Notes: generated from the letters alone by a model not told the origin. A DNA stretch of 64,000 bases from Billgrantia campisalis (GCF_022341425.1 NZ_JABFUC010000001.1:372001-436000); one strand, 5' to 3'; positions 8,463 through 17,709 are shown, counted from the first letter of the stretch. Numbers and translations: made by a program.

Positions 8463-9809
8463 TTACACGCTAAGCAGCAGGAACTCCCGCTCCCAGGAGC
8501 TGATCACCCGCTTGAAGTTCTCGTTCTCCACCCGCTTCACCGCCACGTAGCCGCGCAGGAACTTGCCGCCCAGGAACTCCTCCAGCTCGGCGCAGCCCTC
8601 CATGCGCTCCAGGGCATGCTCCAGGGTGAAGGGCAGGCGCATATTGCGGCGTTCGAAGGCGCGACCCTGCACCGGGGCGGTGGGGTTGATGCCGTGGATC
8701 ATGCCGATATAGCCGCACAGCAGGCTTGCCGCGATGGCCAGGTAGGCATTGGCATCGGCGCCGGGCAGGCGATTCTCCACCCGCCGGTTCTGTGGCGTGG
8801 AGTCGGGCACCCGCAGGCCGCAGGTGCGGTTCTCCTCCCCCCACTCGACGTTGACCGGCGCCGAGGTGTCGGGCAGGAAGCGGCGGAAGGAGTTGACGTT
8901 GGGCGCCATCAGCGGCAACGCCTCGGGAATATAGCGCTGCAGGCCGCCGATATGGTGCAGGAACCGCTCGCTCATGGTGCCGTCATCGTTGGAGAAGACG
9001 CTGCGACCGGTATCGGCATCCAGCACACTCTGGTGGATATGCATGGCGCTGCCCGGCTCGTTGGTCACCGGCTTGGCCATGAAGGTGGCCGCCACGTCGT
9101 GCTTGAGCGCCGACTCGCGCAAGGTGCGCTTGAACAGGAAGACCTGATCCGCCAGCACCAGGGGGTCGCCGTGACGGAAGTTGACCTCCATCTGGGCGGT
9201 CCCCTCCTCGTGGATCAGGGTATCGATATCCAGCCCCTGGGCCTCGCACCAGTCGTACATGTCCTCGAACAGCGGGTCGAACTCGTTGGCGGCGTCGATG
9301 GAGAAGGACTGGCGGCCGGTTTCCTGGCGACCGCTACGGCCGATGGGCGGCTGCAGCGGCAGGTCCGGGTCCTCGCAGCGCTTGGTCAGGTAGAACTCCA
9401 TCTCCGGTGCCACCACCGGCTTCCAGCCCTGGGCCGCATAGAGCGCCAGCACCTTCTTGAGCTGGTTGCGGCAGGAAAGCTCGATGGGATTGCCCTGCTT
9501 GTCGAAACAGTCGTGGATCACCTGGGCGGTGGGTTCCAGCGCCCAGGGCACCGGATAGGCGGCGGAGAGATCCGGCTTGCAGATCATGTCGATATCCGCC
9601 GGGTCGAGCAGGGAGTAGTAGATATCGTCTTCCACATAGTCGCCGGTGACGGTCTGCAGCAGCACGCTCTCGGGCAGCCGCATGCCCTTCTCGGCGACGA
9701 ACTTGGAGACCGGGGCGATCTTGCCCCGGGCGATGCCGGTGATATCGCTGACCAGGCACTCCACCTCAGTGATCCGACGCTCCTTGAGCCAACTCTCAAG
9801 ATCTTTCAT
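8463..9809 (-). CDS. puuA: Gamma-glutamylputrescine synthetase-like glutamine synthetase family protein (copy 1)
   Basis: A 448-residue ATP-dependent gamma-glutamylamine ligase. In the Puu/Spu pathway this family joins glutamate to putrescine (or spermidine or diaminopropane) as the first catabolic step. Landmarks are the EMEFYLT metal site (around residue 140), EEGTAQMEVNF, AKPVTNEPGSAMHIHQS and the C-terminal NRTCGLRVPDS and ENRLPGADANAYL segments. The methionine of MKDLESWL was chosen as start because the copy at 30095 begins at the same residue behind a clear GGGAGG site; seven extra upstream residues are possible. It lies between potF and a second oxidase, a typical polyamine-use arrangement. 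About nine residues in ten match copy 2. Confidence 0.83.
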   Translation of the reverse strand: MKDLESWLKERRITEVECLVSDITGIARGKIAPVSKFVAEKGMRLPESVLLQTVTGDYVEDDIYYSLLDPADIDMICKPDLSAAYPVPWALEPTAQVIHDCFDKQGNPIELSCRNQLKKVLALYAAQGWKPVVAPEMEFYLTKRCEDPDLPLQPPIGRSGRQETGRQSFSIDAANEFDPLFEDMYDWCEAQGLDIDTLIHEEGTAQMEVNFRHGDPLVLADQVFLFKRTLRESALKHDVAATFMAKPVTNEPGSAMHIHQSVLDADTGRSVFSNDDGTMSERFLHHIGGLQRYIPEALPLMAPNVNSFRRFLPDTSAPVNVEWGEENRTCGLRVPDSTPQNRRVENRLPGADANAYLAIAASLLCGYIGMIHGINPTAPVQGRAFERRNMRLPFTLEHALERMEGCAELEEFLGGKFLRGYVAVKRVENENFKRVISSWEREFLLLSV

Positions 9810-9859
9810 AACAGCCTCGTGTCTCGGCACGGCGGAGGAGTCCGCCGCCCTCGTTTTCG

Positions 9860-11155
9860 TTATAACCGGTCGCGCAGCTTGTAGAAGGCGGTGGCCAACA
9901 TCAGCAGCGGGGTGCGCAGCCGCTCGCCGCCGGGGAAATGCCGGTGAGGCATGGCGGCGAAGGCATCGAAGCGCGTGCTCTGGCCGCCGATGGCCTCGGC
10001 CATCAGCTTGCCGGCGAGCCCGGCCAGCGCCATGCCGTGGCCGGAGTAGCCCTGGGCATAGTAGAGATTGCCGCCCAGACGCCCAAAGTCCGGCGCACGG
10101 TTCAGGGTGATGGCCACGTCGCCGCCCCAGCGATAGTCGATGGGCACCCCCGCCAGCACCGGGAAGAGGCGGGCGATCTTGGCATCCATACGTGCCTGAA
10201 GGCCGCGGGGCTCGCGACCGTCATAGCTGACCTGGCCACCATAGATCAGCCGCCGGTCGCCGCTGAGCCGGTAGTAGTCGAGGACGAAGTTGGCATCCGC
10301 CAGGGCATCGTTCTGGGGCAGCACCTGGGCGGCCTGGGCCTCGCTGAGGGGGGCGGTGGCGATCATATAGTTGGCGGCGCGCATGATGCGGCCGTCCAGT
10401 TGGGGAATCAGGCCACCGAGATAGGCATTGCCGGCCACCACCACGAAGTCGGCGGTGACACTGCCCTGGGCGGTGCGCACCCGGGCCGGAGCACCCTCCT
10501 TCACGTCCAGCACGGCGCTATGCTCATGGAGACGCACCCCGGCCCACTGGGCGGCTCGAGCCAGGCCCAGGGTGTAGTTGAGGGGGTGTAGGTGGCCCCC
10601 CTCACTCTCGTAGAGGGCGCCGGGGTAGGCGTCGCTAACCACATGCTCGCGCAGGGCATCGCCCTCCAGCCAGCTCAGGGCCCGATAGTCGTAGTCCCGG
10701 GCCAGGCGGTCGCGGAAGTCGCAAAGCTCCTTGATATGGCGGCGCTTCACCGCCGCGTGCAGATAGCCCCAACTGAGGTCGCAGGGAATGGCGTGGCGCT
10801 CCACCAGCTCGGCGGTGAGGCGCACCGCTTCACGGCTCATCTCCCAGATCTCCCGGGCAACCGACAGGCCCAGGGCCTTTTCCACGGTGGTGATATCGGT
10901 GCCCAGTCCCGGCAGGATCTGGCCACCGCTGCGCCCGGAAGCACCGAAGCCGATCTCGTTGGCCTCCAGCAGCACCACCGAATGGCCGCGCTCGGCCAGG
11001 TGCAGGGCCGCCGAGCAGCCGGTGATACCGCCGCCGATCACGCAGATATCGGCACGCGTCTCGTGATTCAAGGGGGGGCGAGGGGCGAGTTCCACCGCTA
11101 CGCTATCCCGATAGTAGGAGCGGGGACCGGCACGGAGTGACGCATCGGTGGTCAT
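9860..11155 (-). CDS. Gamma-glutamylputrescine oxidase-like FAD oxidoreductase (copy 2)
   Basis: A 431-residue DAO-family flavoprotein paralogous to the 2735 gene. The dinucleotide site GGGITG is at about residues 40-45, followed by EANEIGFGASGRSGGQ. LDYYRLSGDRRLIYGG and YYAQGYSGHGMALAGL have close counterparts in copy 1 (LDYYRLTADNRLLYGG, FAQGYSGHGVTCSHL). The ATG at 11155 follows AGGAAGG; the open frame continues upstream to 11290 but has no ribosome site there. It is the first gene of the minus-strand block oxidase-synthetase-potFGHI-oxidase. Two oxidases in one block suggest different gamma-glutamylated amines, for example putrescine and diaminopropane, though this is inference. Confidence 0.78.
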   Translation of the reverse strand: MTTDASLRAGPRSYYRDSVAVELAPRPPLNHETRADICVIGGGITGCSAALHLAERGHSVVLLEANEIGFGASGRSGGQILPGLGTDITTVEKALGLSVAREIWEMSREAVRLTAELVERHAIPCDLSWGYLHAAVKRRHIKELCDFRDRLARDYDYRALSWLEGDALREHVVSDAYPGALYESEGGHLHPLNYTLGLARAAQWAGVRLHEHSAVLDVKEGAPARVRTAQGSVTADFVVVAGNAYLGGLIPQLDGRIMRAANYMIATAPLSEAQAAQVLPQNDALADANFVLDYYRLSGDRRLIYGGQVSYDGREPRGLQARMDAKIARLFPVLAGVPIDYRWGGDVAITLNRAPDFGRLGGNLYYAQGYSGHGMALAGLAGKLMAEAIGGQSTRFDAFAAMPHRHFPGGERLRTPLLMLATAFYKLRDRL

Positions 11156-11264
11156 GCAGACCTTCCTGGTAGAGGATGGCATCGCGGCCATCAGGGTTGT
11201 TGTTGAAATAGTTGACCACATCACCGGAATGGGTCGCGGCTTACCCTGCCGCTTACTGCCCCCT

Positions 11265-11295
11265 AGTCTGGCACCACACCCGGGTAACATGTCAA
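11265..11295 (-). promoter_or_regulatory. Possible sigma-70-type promoter for the polyamine block
   Basis: A perfect TTGACA lies at 11295-11290 on the minus strand, about 135 bases upstream of the oxidase start, in an AT-richer stretch. The only -10-like hexamer (CAGACT, 11270-11265) is weak and at a long 19-bp spacing, so this is tentative. Confidence 0.25.
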
Positions 11296-11478
11296 GTATT
11301 TAACACCAATCCTCTCTCTCCCATCGCTAACGTCCGCCTAACGGATTACGAAAACATCATCAATATCAGAAAATTATAAGAATATCGACAAATCAACGAA
11401 GGCTGCTTATCGGTTACAACATCGCCATGGCGCAAGTGAATCCGATTAGCCGAGATGGCACCGGAGACCTGAAACAGC

Positions 11479-11612
11479 GACGCCCTTCATGGTGAATATC
11501 CTATACCTTATTGGCTCACCAACCTCTCGAAGGAAGGGGCGTCCCGGCTCGCCGGCTGGCAAAGCGGCTCGCCATCAGCATAGCCCGCGCCCTGGCAAGG
11601 GGATAGCCAGGG
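11479..11612. other. Structured intergenic stretch (11156-11663 has no gene)
   Basis: The 508-bp gap before the small helical gene contains no protein-like frame. GACGCCC (11479-11485) pairs with GGGCGTC (11537-11543). Nested inside is TGGTGA (11490-11495) with TCACCA (11516-11521). A separate CCCTGGC/GCCAGGG hairpin follows at 11590-11612. Positions 11290-11400 are clearly richer in A+T than the surroundings and are the likely promoter zone for the polyamine genes. The nested hairpins could be a small RNA or an attenuator, with no further support. Confidence 0.35.
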
Positions 11613-11663
11613 AATGAAGGCCTCCCGCGTTACCGCCCCCGGCGAGTCGAGGCACTTCTCAAG

Positions 11664-11834
11664 CTAGCCGCGCTTCAAGCGCTCAATCTCCACCCGCAGC
11701 GCCTCGGCCTCCTCGGTCAGGGCCGCATTGGCGCGCATGTCGCCGTTGCGGGATGCCAGCATCGCCTCCTCCAATTTGCGCTCATAGGCTTTCTGCAGCC
11801 GCTTGGCCGGATTGCGTCTGAACCAGGCAAACAT
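11664..11834 (-). CDS. Small charged helical protein (DUF6435 / Lacal_2735-like)
   Basis: A 56-residue protein beginning MFAWFRRNPAKRLQKAY, with one long charged helix and a C-terminal EAEALRVEIERL coiled-coil-like segment. The pattern of an N-terminal FxxF(R/K)-xxPxK motif, then a helix with a RNGDM turn and a second helix matches the small family annotated DUF6435/Lacal_2735, whose function is unknown. AGAGGGGGT stands just upstream of the ATG; longer in-frame starts lack such a site. It is probably cytosolic and stands alone between two intergenic gaps. Confidence 0.7.
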   Translation of the reverse strand: MFAWFRRNPAKRLQKAYERKLEEAMLASRNGDMRANAALTEEAEALRVEIERLKRG

Positions 11835-12107
11835 ACGAACACCCCCTCTAATTTTGTACAAGAAATTCACAAGTGCCACTCCAGTGCGGCCGACCCGCAC
11901 GCGTCGACACTCCGTCACAATACCCCATCAATCACCTGAACAGCCAATGCTTTTCCGTACTCCAGCGACAGCGAGATGCTTGTCGAAAAAAACGAATGCT
12001 GGATTGCAAAATTAACATTTGTATAGGAATCGTACAGGACATATCGTGTTCTCCGTTCCCTTGCCTGCACCTGCCAGGTGAAGCTCACGCCACGAAGGAC
12101 AACAACC

Positions 12108-13820
12108 ATGAAGACACTCTCGGCCCGCCTTGCCCATCTGGGCATCCGCACCCGACTGATGGGCGGCTTCTCCGCCGTGCTTGCCCTGATCGTGCTCCTC
12201 ACCGCGATCGGCATCCACCAGGTCAACCGCATCGACCACAGCCTGACCACCATCAACGACATTAACGGCGTCAAGCTGCGCCACGCCATCGACTGGCGAG
12301 GCAGCGTACATGACCGCGCCATCCTGCTGCGCGACATGACCCTGGTGTCGACGCCAAGCGATCTTCAGGCGCTGCTGGACGCCTACCGGCAACTGGAAAC
12401 GGACTACGCCCAGGCCGACCGAGGGATGGCCGAGGTCCTGACCGCCAACGCAGATGGCGTGACGGCTACCGAGCGCCAGATGCTCGACGCAATAGACGAC
12501 CAGGCGCAGCGCACCAACGCCCTGGCCGAGCGCATCATTGAGCAGCGCCAGCAGGGCGACCTCGAGAGCCCTCGCCGTCTGCTGCTGGCCGAGGCCGGCC
12601 CCGCCTTTTTCCAGTGGTTGGACGATATCAACGGCTTCATCGATCATCAGGAGACCCAGAACGCCACCACCACGGCCGACGCCCGGGACACCGCCGAGGG
12701 GTTCCAGATGCTGATGCTGGGCCTGTGCCTGGCCGCCCTGCTGGCGGGTGGGGCGATCGCCTACCTGCTCTCGCGTCAGCTGCTGCGCGAACTGGGCGCC
12801 GAGCCCCGCGAGGTACGCGCCTTCGCCGAGGCGATCGGTCGCGGCAAACTGGCCACGGACGGACGCCTGCGCAAGAACGACGAGCGCAGCATCATGGCCG
12901 CCCAGGTCAAGATGGCCCGCCAACTGCAGGGCATCGTCACCCAGGTTCGCGCCGCCGCCGAGGCCGTGGCCGGCAACAGCGAGCAGATCGCCGAGGGCAA
13001 TACGGACCTGGCCTCGCGCACCCAACAGCAGGCCAGCGCCCTGACCCAGACCGCCTCGGCCATGGAGCAGCTCAACGGCACCGTGGTACAGAACACCGAG
13101 AACGCCGGCCAGGCCAGCCGCGAAGCCGAGAACGCCTCGCACACGGCACGCCAGGGCGGCGCAGCCGTGGAACAAATGACGGCCACCATGAACGAGCTCG
13201 ACGAGAGCGCCGGCGAGATCGCCAGCATCATCTCGACCATCGACGACATCGCCTTTCAGACCAATATCCTGGCACTCAACGCCTCAGTGGAGGCGGCGCG
13301 AGCCGGCGAGCACGGCCGAGGGTTCGCCGTGGTCGCCGCCGAAGTGCGCAAGCTGGCCCAGAAGAGTGCCGATGCCGCCAGCGAGATCAATGGGCTGATC
13401 ACCGGCAACGTGGAGCGGGTAAAGAGCGGCAACGCCCGGGCCGTCGAGGCCCGCCAGGCCACCGAGCAGATCATCGAGGCCATCGCGCGGGTCAGCCAGC
13501 TGATGCACGAGATCAGCCAGGCCAGCGTCGAACAGAGCGCCGGGGTGCAGGAAGCCGGCACCGCCGTGGCCGAGATGGATCGGGTGACCCAGCAAAACGC
13601 CACGCTGGTAGGCGAGAGTGCGACGGCGGCCGGCAACCTGCGTCAGCATGCGCGCCAGCTGATGACTGCCATGGCGGCCTTCCAGCTACCGTCCCACGGC
13701 CAGGCCGCGGGGCAGGTCGAAGGCTGGAAAAATACCGACCCCCAGCCGACCACGCAGCCCGTCACCCACCGGCTTCCACAGGCGGACAGCAAGCCTCAGC
13801 CGGAATGGACGAGCTTCTGA
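12108..13820 (+). CDS. Methyl-accepting chemotaxis protein
   Basis: A 570-residue transducer. One membrane span (about residues 17-37) precedes a helical periplasmic ligand domain of about 150 residues (four-helix-bundle type); a second span lies at about 203-222, then a HAMP-like linker and the cytoplasmic signalling hairpin. The hairpin tip IAFQTNILALNASVEAARAG and the following EHGRGFAVVAAEVRKLA, which bind CheA/CheW, are intact. The C terminus is EWTSF, resembling the NWETF pentapeptide that tethers CheR/CheB, at the end of a flexible Pro/Gln-rich tail. ATG at 12108 was chosen because GAAGGA precedes it. The ligand is not predictable; no chemotaxis genes adjoin it. Confidence 0.92.
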   Translation: MKTLSARLAHLGIRTRLMGGFSAVLALIVLLTAIGIHQVNRIDHSLTTINDINGVKLRHAIDWRGSVHDRAILLRDMTLVSTPSDLQALLDAYRQLETDYAQADRGMAEVLTANADGVTATERQMLDAIDDQAQRTNALAERIIEQRQQGDLESPRRLLLAEAGPAFFQWLDDINGFIDHQETQNATTTADARDTAEGFQMLMLGLCLAALLAGGAIAYLLSRQLLRELGAEPREVRAFAEAIGRGKLATDGRLRKNDERSIMAAQVKMARQLQGIVTQVRAAAEAVAGNSEQIAEGNTDLASRTQQQASALTQTASAMEQLNGTVVQNTENAGQASREAENASHTARQGGAAVEQMTATMNELDESAGEIASIISTIDDIAFQTNILALNASVEAARAGEHGRGFAVVAAEVRKLAQKSADAASEINGLITGNVERVKSGNARAVEARQATEQIIEAIARVSQLMHEISQASVEQSAGVQEAGTAVAEMDRVTQQNATLVGESATAAGNLRQHARQLMTAMAAFQLPSHGQAAGQVEGWKNTDPQPTTQPVTHRLPQADSKPQPEWTSF

Positions 13821-13847
13821 ACCGCCCATGATGGGAGTCGAAGCCGA

Positions 13848-15224
13848 CTACTGCGCAGCGCCCTCGTCCGGCACCGCCGTACGGGGGCGCCCGCCGTCGA
13901 GCTCCAACCCTGCCCGCTCGACCAGCTCGGCGGGCAGCTCCTTTTTCACCGCCACGCCCAGCTCCTGGAACTCCGCGGCCTGCTTGATCAGGTTGCCCCG
14001 CCCGTTGACCAGTTGGCCCATGGCGCGGTCGTAGCTGTCGCGGGCGCCGTCGAGGCGAGCCTGTACTTCCTGCATGCTCTCGAGAAACAGGCGCAGCTTG
14101 TTGTAGAACTTCTCGGCGCGGCTGGCCAGTTCGGCGCTGTGGCGGCTCTGGTCCTCGAAGCGCCACAGCTGGCGCACGATGTTCAGGCTGGTCAGCAGGG
14201 TGGTCGGGGTGGTCACCAGCACGTTGGCCTCCACGGCCCGCTGATAGAGGGCTTCGTCGTGCTTGAGCGCCTCGACGTAGGCCGACTCCACCGGGATGAA
14301 CATGATCACCACGTCGGGCGAGTTGAGCCCCGGCAGGTCGTAGTAGTGCTTGTCGGCGAGCTCCGCGATGCGCTCGCCCACGGCCGTGGCATGGGCCGCC
14401 AGGGCCAGCTCACGTTCGCGCTCCTCCTGCGCATTGACATAGCGCACATAGGCCGAAAGCGAGGTCTTGGCGTCGATCACCAGATGCTTGCCCTGAGGCA
14501 GGTAAACCACCGCGTCGGGGCGTCGACGCCCGTCGGCGGTGGCAAAGCTGACCTCGCGCCGGTAATCCTTGCCGAGGCGCAGGCCGGAGCCCTCCAGGAC
14601 GTTCTCCAGTATCAGCTCGCCCCAGTTGCCCTGCACTTTCTTCTGTCCCTGCAGCGCCCGGGTCAACCGTTCGGCCTGGTCGGTGATCTCTCGGTTGAGC
14701 CCCTGCAGGTGCCTGAGCTCGGCCCGCAGACCGGCGCGCTGCTCGGTGTCGTGGCGATGGATCGTCTCGACCTTCTCGCGAAAGCCCTTCATCTCCGCCT
14801 GGATCGGCTGCAGCAGGCCGCTGATGCGCTGCTGGGAGAGCTCGGAGAAGGCCCGCCCCTTGCGCTCGAGGATCTCGTTGGCCAGGTTCTCGAACTCCTG
14901 GCGCAGCTGATCGCGGCTGTCGCGCAGCAGGGCCAACTGAGCCTCGAAGTGCTGCTGTTTCTGCTCCAGGGTCGTGGCCAGGCGCGCCTCGCTCACCTGC
15001 ACCTCGCCCAGTTCACGCTGAAGCCGGTCGAGGCGCTGCTCACGCTCAGCCAGCCGCTCGCGCAGCTCGGCCAGGGCGGCCCGGTGCCGCTTGGCATCGG
15101 CACGCCCTCGCCTGCCCGCGAGCAGCCCGGCCAGAGCGAAGGCGAGCAGGAACGCCACCAACGCCGAGAGCGCCATGGCATTGCCGGTGGGAAGGGATAC
15201 CAGCAGCGTTGTCAGATCGTTCAA
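13848..15224 (-). CDS. rmuC: DNA recombination protein RmuC
   Basis: A 458-residue RmuC-family protein. A membrane anchor (residues about 15-35) is followed by a long coiled coil (about 40-190) and the RmuC nuclease-like domain with VQGNWGELILENVLEGSGL, PDAVVYLPQGKHLVIDAK and MFIPVESAYVEAL, as in E. coli RmuC, which limits inversions at short inverted repeats. It starts with TTG: AGGAG lies eight bases before it and no ATG or GTG near by gives a better fit. It converges on the chemoreceptor with a 27-bp gap. Confidence 0.93.
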   Translation of the reverse strand: MNDLTTLLVSLPTGNAMALSALVAFLLAFALAGLLAGRRGRADAKRHRAALAELRERLAEREQRLDRLQRELGEVQVSEARLATTLEQKQQHFEAQLALLRDSRDQLRQEFENLANEILERKGRAFSELSQQRISGLLQPIQAEMKGFREKVETIHRHDTEQRAGLRAELRHLQGLNREITDQAERLTRALQGQKKVQGNWGELILENVLEGSGLRLGKDYRREVSFATADGRRRPDAVVYLPQGKHLVIDAKTSLSAYVRYVNAQEERERELALAAHATAVGERIAELADKHYYDLPGLNSPDVVIMFIPVESAYVEALKHDEALYQRAVEANVLVTTPTTLLTSLNIVRQLWRFEDQSRHSAELASRAEKFYNKLRLFLESMQEVQARLDGARDSYDRAMGQLVNGRGNLIKQAAEFQELGVAVKKELPAELVERAGLELDGGRPRTAVPDEGAAQ

Positions 15225-15422
15225 GCGTCAATCTCCTGGCGTGGCATGAGTGGGGCGGGCGAAAGTCTCCCCAAAAGGGTCGACTCTGTCACCCCTTGTA
15301 CTCACATACCGGCCGAATGAGAACGCATCCCTTCCCGCCGCTCCGGGAAAGGCGGCCGAGAGGCAGGCGTCAACGCGGGGGCATGGTATCGTGACGGCTC
15401 GGCACCACTGACCTACGGCCTT

Positions 15423-16241
15423 ATGCTCGACTTCCTTGCCCGCCCCGAAAGCCATGCCTGGCATCAGCAGCTGGCTCGCCTGCTGCGCACCGCGGCGACG
15501 CCCGACTTCCCCGCCAGGCTCGATCACTCCCTGCGCGAGCTGGTCGGTCACGAAACCGTGTTGATCAATGCCTATCGCGGCCGTCGGCGACCGCTGCTCA
15601 TCCATGACGACTACCCCCCGCATCGCCGCGAGCAGGGTATCGAGCGCTATCTGAACAAGGCCTATCTGCTCGATCCCTTTTTCACGGCCGTGAACGACGG
15701 CCTGGATCAGGGCGCCCATCGCCTGCGCGAGTTGGCCCCGGATCGCTTCGAGGCCAGTGAGTACTACGCCCACTACTATCGCGCCCTTGGCCTGGTCGAT
15801 GAAGTGGGCATCTTCTGCCGGGTCGAAGAGGATGTAGTCATTGCCGTGTCGCTGGGATTCGAGGCCAAGTCACCGCCGCTCACCCGCCGCGCCCTGCAGG
15901 CCTTGCGCTACTTGTCACCCATCGTAGAAGCGCTGCTGATCGAGTACTGGAAATGGCAGGGAAGTCAGTTCCAGCAGCGTCTCGCGGAGCAGGAGCCGGT
16001 GGAAGCCGCACTGGCCAGCTTCGGCGCCGCGGTGCTGACGGCAAGGGAGCAGGAGATCGTCCGGCTGCTGCTGGCCGGCCACTCCACGAAATCGGCAGCC
16101 CGGGTACTCGATATCAGCGACGGCACGGTCAAGGTTCACCGTAAGCATATCTATCAGCGTCTCGACGTCTCCAGCCAGTCGCAGCTCTTCCGGCTGTTCC
16201 TCGATCACGTGGCGCTGGTGTCGCGCCAGCAGAGCTCATGA
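15423..16241 (+). CDS. LuxR-type transcriptional regulator
   Basis: A 272-residue regulator. The C-terminal domain (about residues 205-265) is a LuxR/FixJ helix-turn-helix: LTAREQEIVRLLLAGHSTKS, AARVLDISDGTVKVHRKHIY and QRLDVSSQSQLFRL. The N-terminal 190 residues are an uncharacterised sensor region with no receiver aspartate pattern, so it is not a classical response regulator. It stands beside the divergent M20 hydrolase and aminotransferase genes and may control them, but no direct evidence is visible. No clear ribosome site precedes the ATG. Confidence 0.82.
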   Translation: MLDFLARPESHAWHQQLARLLRTAATPDFPARLDHSLRELVGHETVLINAYRGRRRPLLIHDDYPPHRREQGIERYLNKAYLLDPFFTAVNDGLDQGAHRLRELAPDRFEASEYYAHYYRALGLVDEVGIFCRVEEDVVIAVSLGFEAKSPPLTRRALQALRYLSPIVEALLIEYWKWQGSQFQQRLAEQEPVEAALASFGAAVLTAREQEIVRLLLAGHSTKSAARVLDISDGTVKVHRKHIYQRLDVSSQSQLFRLFLDHVALVSRQQSS

Positions 16242-16252
16242 CGACCACAGCG

Positions 16253-16284
16253 AAAAAGCCGGCCCCCAAGCAATAGGAGCCGGC
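16253..16284 (-). terminator. Rho-independent terminator for the M20 hydrolase
   Basis: Read on the minus strand, GCCGGC (16284-16279) pairs with GCCGGC (16263-16258) and is followed directly by five T (16257-16253). It lies about 75 bases beyond the hydrolase stop. Read on the plus strand it lacks a T run. Confidence 0.65.
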
Positions 16285-16357
16285 ATATCGGAGTCGCCAT
16301 CTAGACCAGGGAAGAAGAGTCTTCGCCTGTCTTGGGGCCTGGTTCTCAATTATGCGG

Positions 16358-17602
16358 TCATGCCGATTCCGCCAGATTCGCGCGCTCCAGCAAGGCCTCC
16401 AGGAGCACCTGGGCGCCCAGGGCGCAGTGCTCCGGGGTGGCGTACTCCGCCTCGTTATGGCTGATGCCGTCGCGGCAGGGAATAAAGATCATCGAGGTGG
16501 GGGCGACCCGGGAGACATAGACGGCGTCGTGGCCGGCCCCGCTCATCATGCGCCGGTAGGGCACGCCCTGGGCCCGGGAGGCCCGCTCCACGGCATCGAT
16601 GCAGCCGGTATCGAAGTCCACCACCGGTGAGGCCCAGATCCGCTCGCTCGCGGTCTCGACGCCGAAGGCCTCGGTGAGCGCGGCTAGCTCCCGGTCGAAG
16701 CGCACCTCCAGGGCGTCCAACTCGGCCTCCACCACGTGGCGCAGATCCACGGTGAGGCGCACCTCGCCGGGAATCACGTTGCGGGATGGACTCGCGATCT
16801 CCAGGCAGCCAAAGGTAACCTTGGTGTCGCCGCTGATATCCGCCTGAGCATGGGCCTGCAGGCGATCGATCAGGCGGGCGCACGCGGCCAGGGCATCGCG
16901 ACGATAGGCCATGGGAGTGGGGCCCGCATGGGCCGGCTGGCCGCGCAGGGTGACGTCGAACCAGCGCATGCCCTGGACGCCGGTGACCACGCCAATGGCC
17001 TCGCCGTTCTCCTCCAGCACTGGCCCCTGCTCGATATGCAGTTCGAGAAACCCCGCCAGGCGCGGCTCTCCCACCGGCAGATCGCCATTGAAACCGGTCA
17101 CGGCTAGCGCCTCGCCCAGCGTCACACCATCGCGATCGCGACGCGCCAGGGTCGACTCGACGCTGAACACGCCGGCATAGGTACCGGAGGCGACCATGGC
17201 CGGTGCGAAACGGCTGCCCTCCTCGTTGGTCCACACCACCAGCTCCAGCGGCCGCTGGGTGACGATGCCGTGATCATCGAGGGTGCGAAACACCTCGAGC
17301 CCCGCCAGCACCCCGAGGACGCCATCGAAACGCCCGCCCTTGGGCTGGGTATCCAGGTGACTGCCAACGCCAATCGGATCGAGGTCGTTACGCCTGCCGG
17401 CACGGCGCAGAAACATATTGCCGACGCCATCGACGCGCAGCGTGCAGCCCAGCGCCCGACACCATTCGATCAGCAAACGACGCCCGGCGGCGTCCTCCTC
17501 GGTAAGTGCCAAGCGGTGACTGCCGCCGTTGGGGCTGGGGCCGATCTCGGCCATGGCCATCAGGCTCGACCAGAGCCGCTGGCCGTCGATGGAAACCGTC
17601 AT
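16358..17602 (-). CDS. Zn-dependent M20-family amidohydrolase (N-carbamoyl amino acid hydrolase / allantoate amidohydrolase type)
   Basis: A 414-residue cytosolic metallo-amidohydrolase. Metal-binding residues of the HyuC/AllC group are visible: His82 and Asp93 in GSHLDTQPKGGRFDG, the Glu pair at 127-128 (TNEEGSRF), a His in FLELHIEQGPVLE and a C-terminal His in DGISHNEAEY. GQPAHAGPTPM is the dimer-domain segment. The family removes carbamoyl groups from N-carbamoyl amino acids or opens allantoate. It is divergent from the aminotransferase, which is followed by agmatine deiminase, whose product is N-carbamoylputrescine. With no nitrilase-type AguB in sight, this enzyme could act on N-carbamoylputrescine or on its oxidation product 4-ureidobutyrate; that is inference. 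Confidence 0.88.
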   Translation of the reverse strand: MTVSIDGQRLWSSLMAMAEIGPSPNGGSHRLALTEEDAAGRRLLIEWCRALGCTLRVDGVGNMFLRRAGRRNDLDPIGVGSHLDTQPKGGRFDGVLGVLAGLEVFRTLDDHGIVTQRPLELVVWTNEEGSRFAPAMVASGTYAGVFSVESTLARRDRDGVTLGEALAVTGFNGDLPVGEPRLAGFLELHIEQGPVLEENGEAIGVVTGVQGMRWFDVTLRGQPAHAGPTPMAYRRDALAACARLIDRLQAHAQADISGDTKVTFGCLEIASPSRNVIPGEVRLTVDLRHVVEAELDALEVRFDRELAALTEAFGVETASERIWASPVVDFDTGCIDAVERASRAQGVPYRRMMSGAGHDAVYVSRVAPTSMIFIPCRDGISHNEAEYATPEHCALGAQVLLEALLERANLAESA

Positions 17603-17682
17603 GGATGCCTCCCTTGTCGTTGTGAAACGTGCCTGTTCGGGCTTCGAATGGCTACACCTTAGGCAGCCCCCAGGCCGTACCG

Positions 17683-17709
17683 ATATACCCCAATCAGGAT
17701 ATATTCCCC
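17683..17709. promoter_or_regulatory. Candidate operator in the hydrolase/aminotransferase divergent region
   Basis: ATACCCC (17685-17691) recurs as ATTCCCC (17703-17709) at an 18-bp interval, each preceded by AT-rich bases (GATAT). ATATACC and GGATATAT also form an imperfect dyad. The site lies between two divergently transcribed genes, where a shared regulator would bind. Confidence 0.3.
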
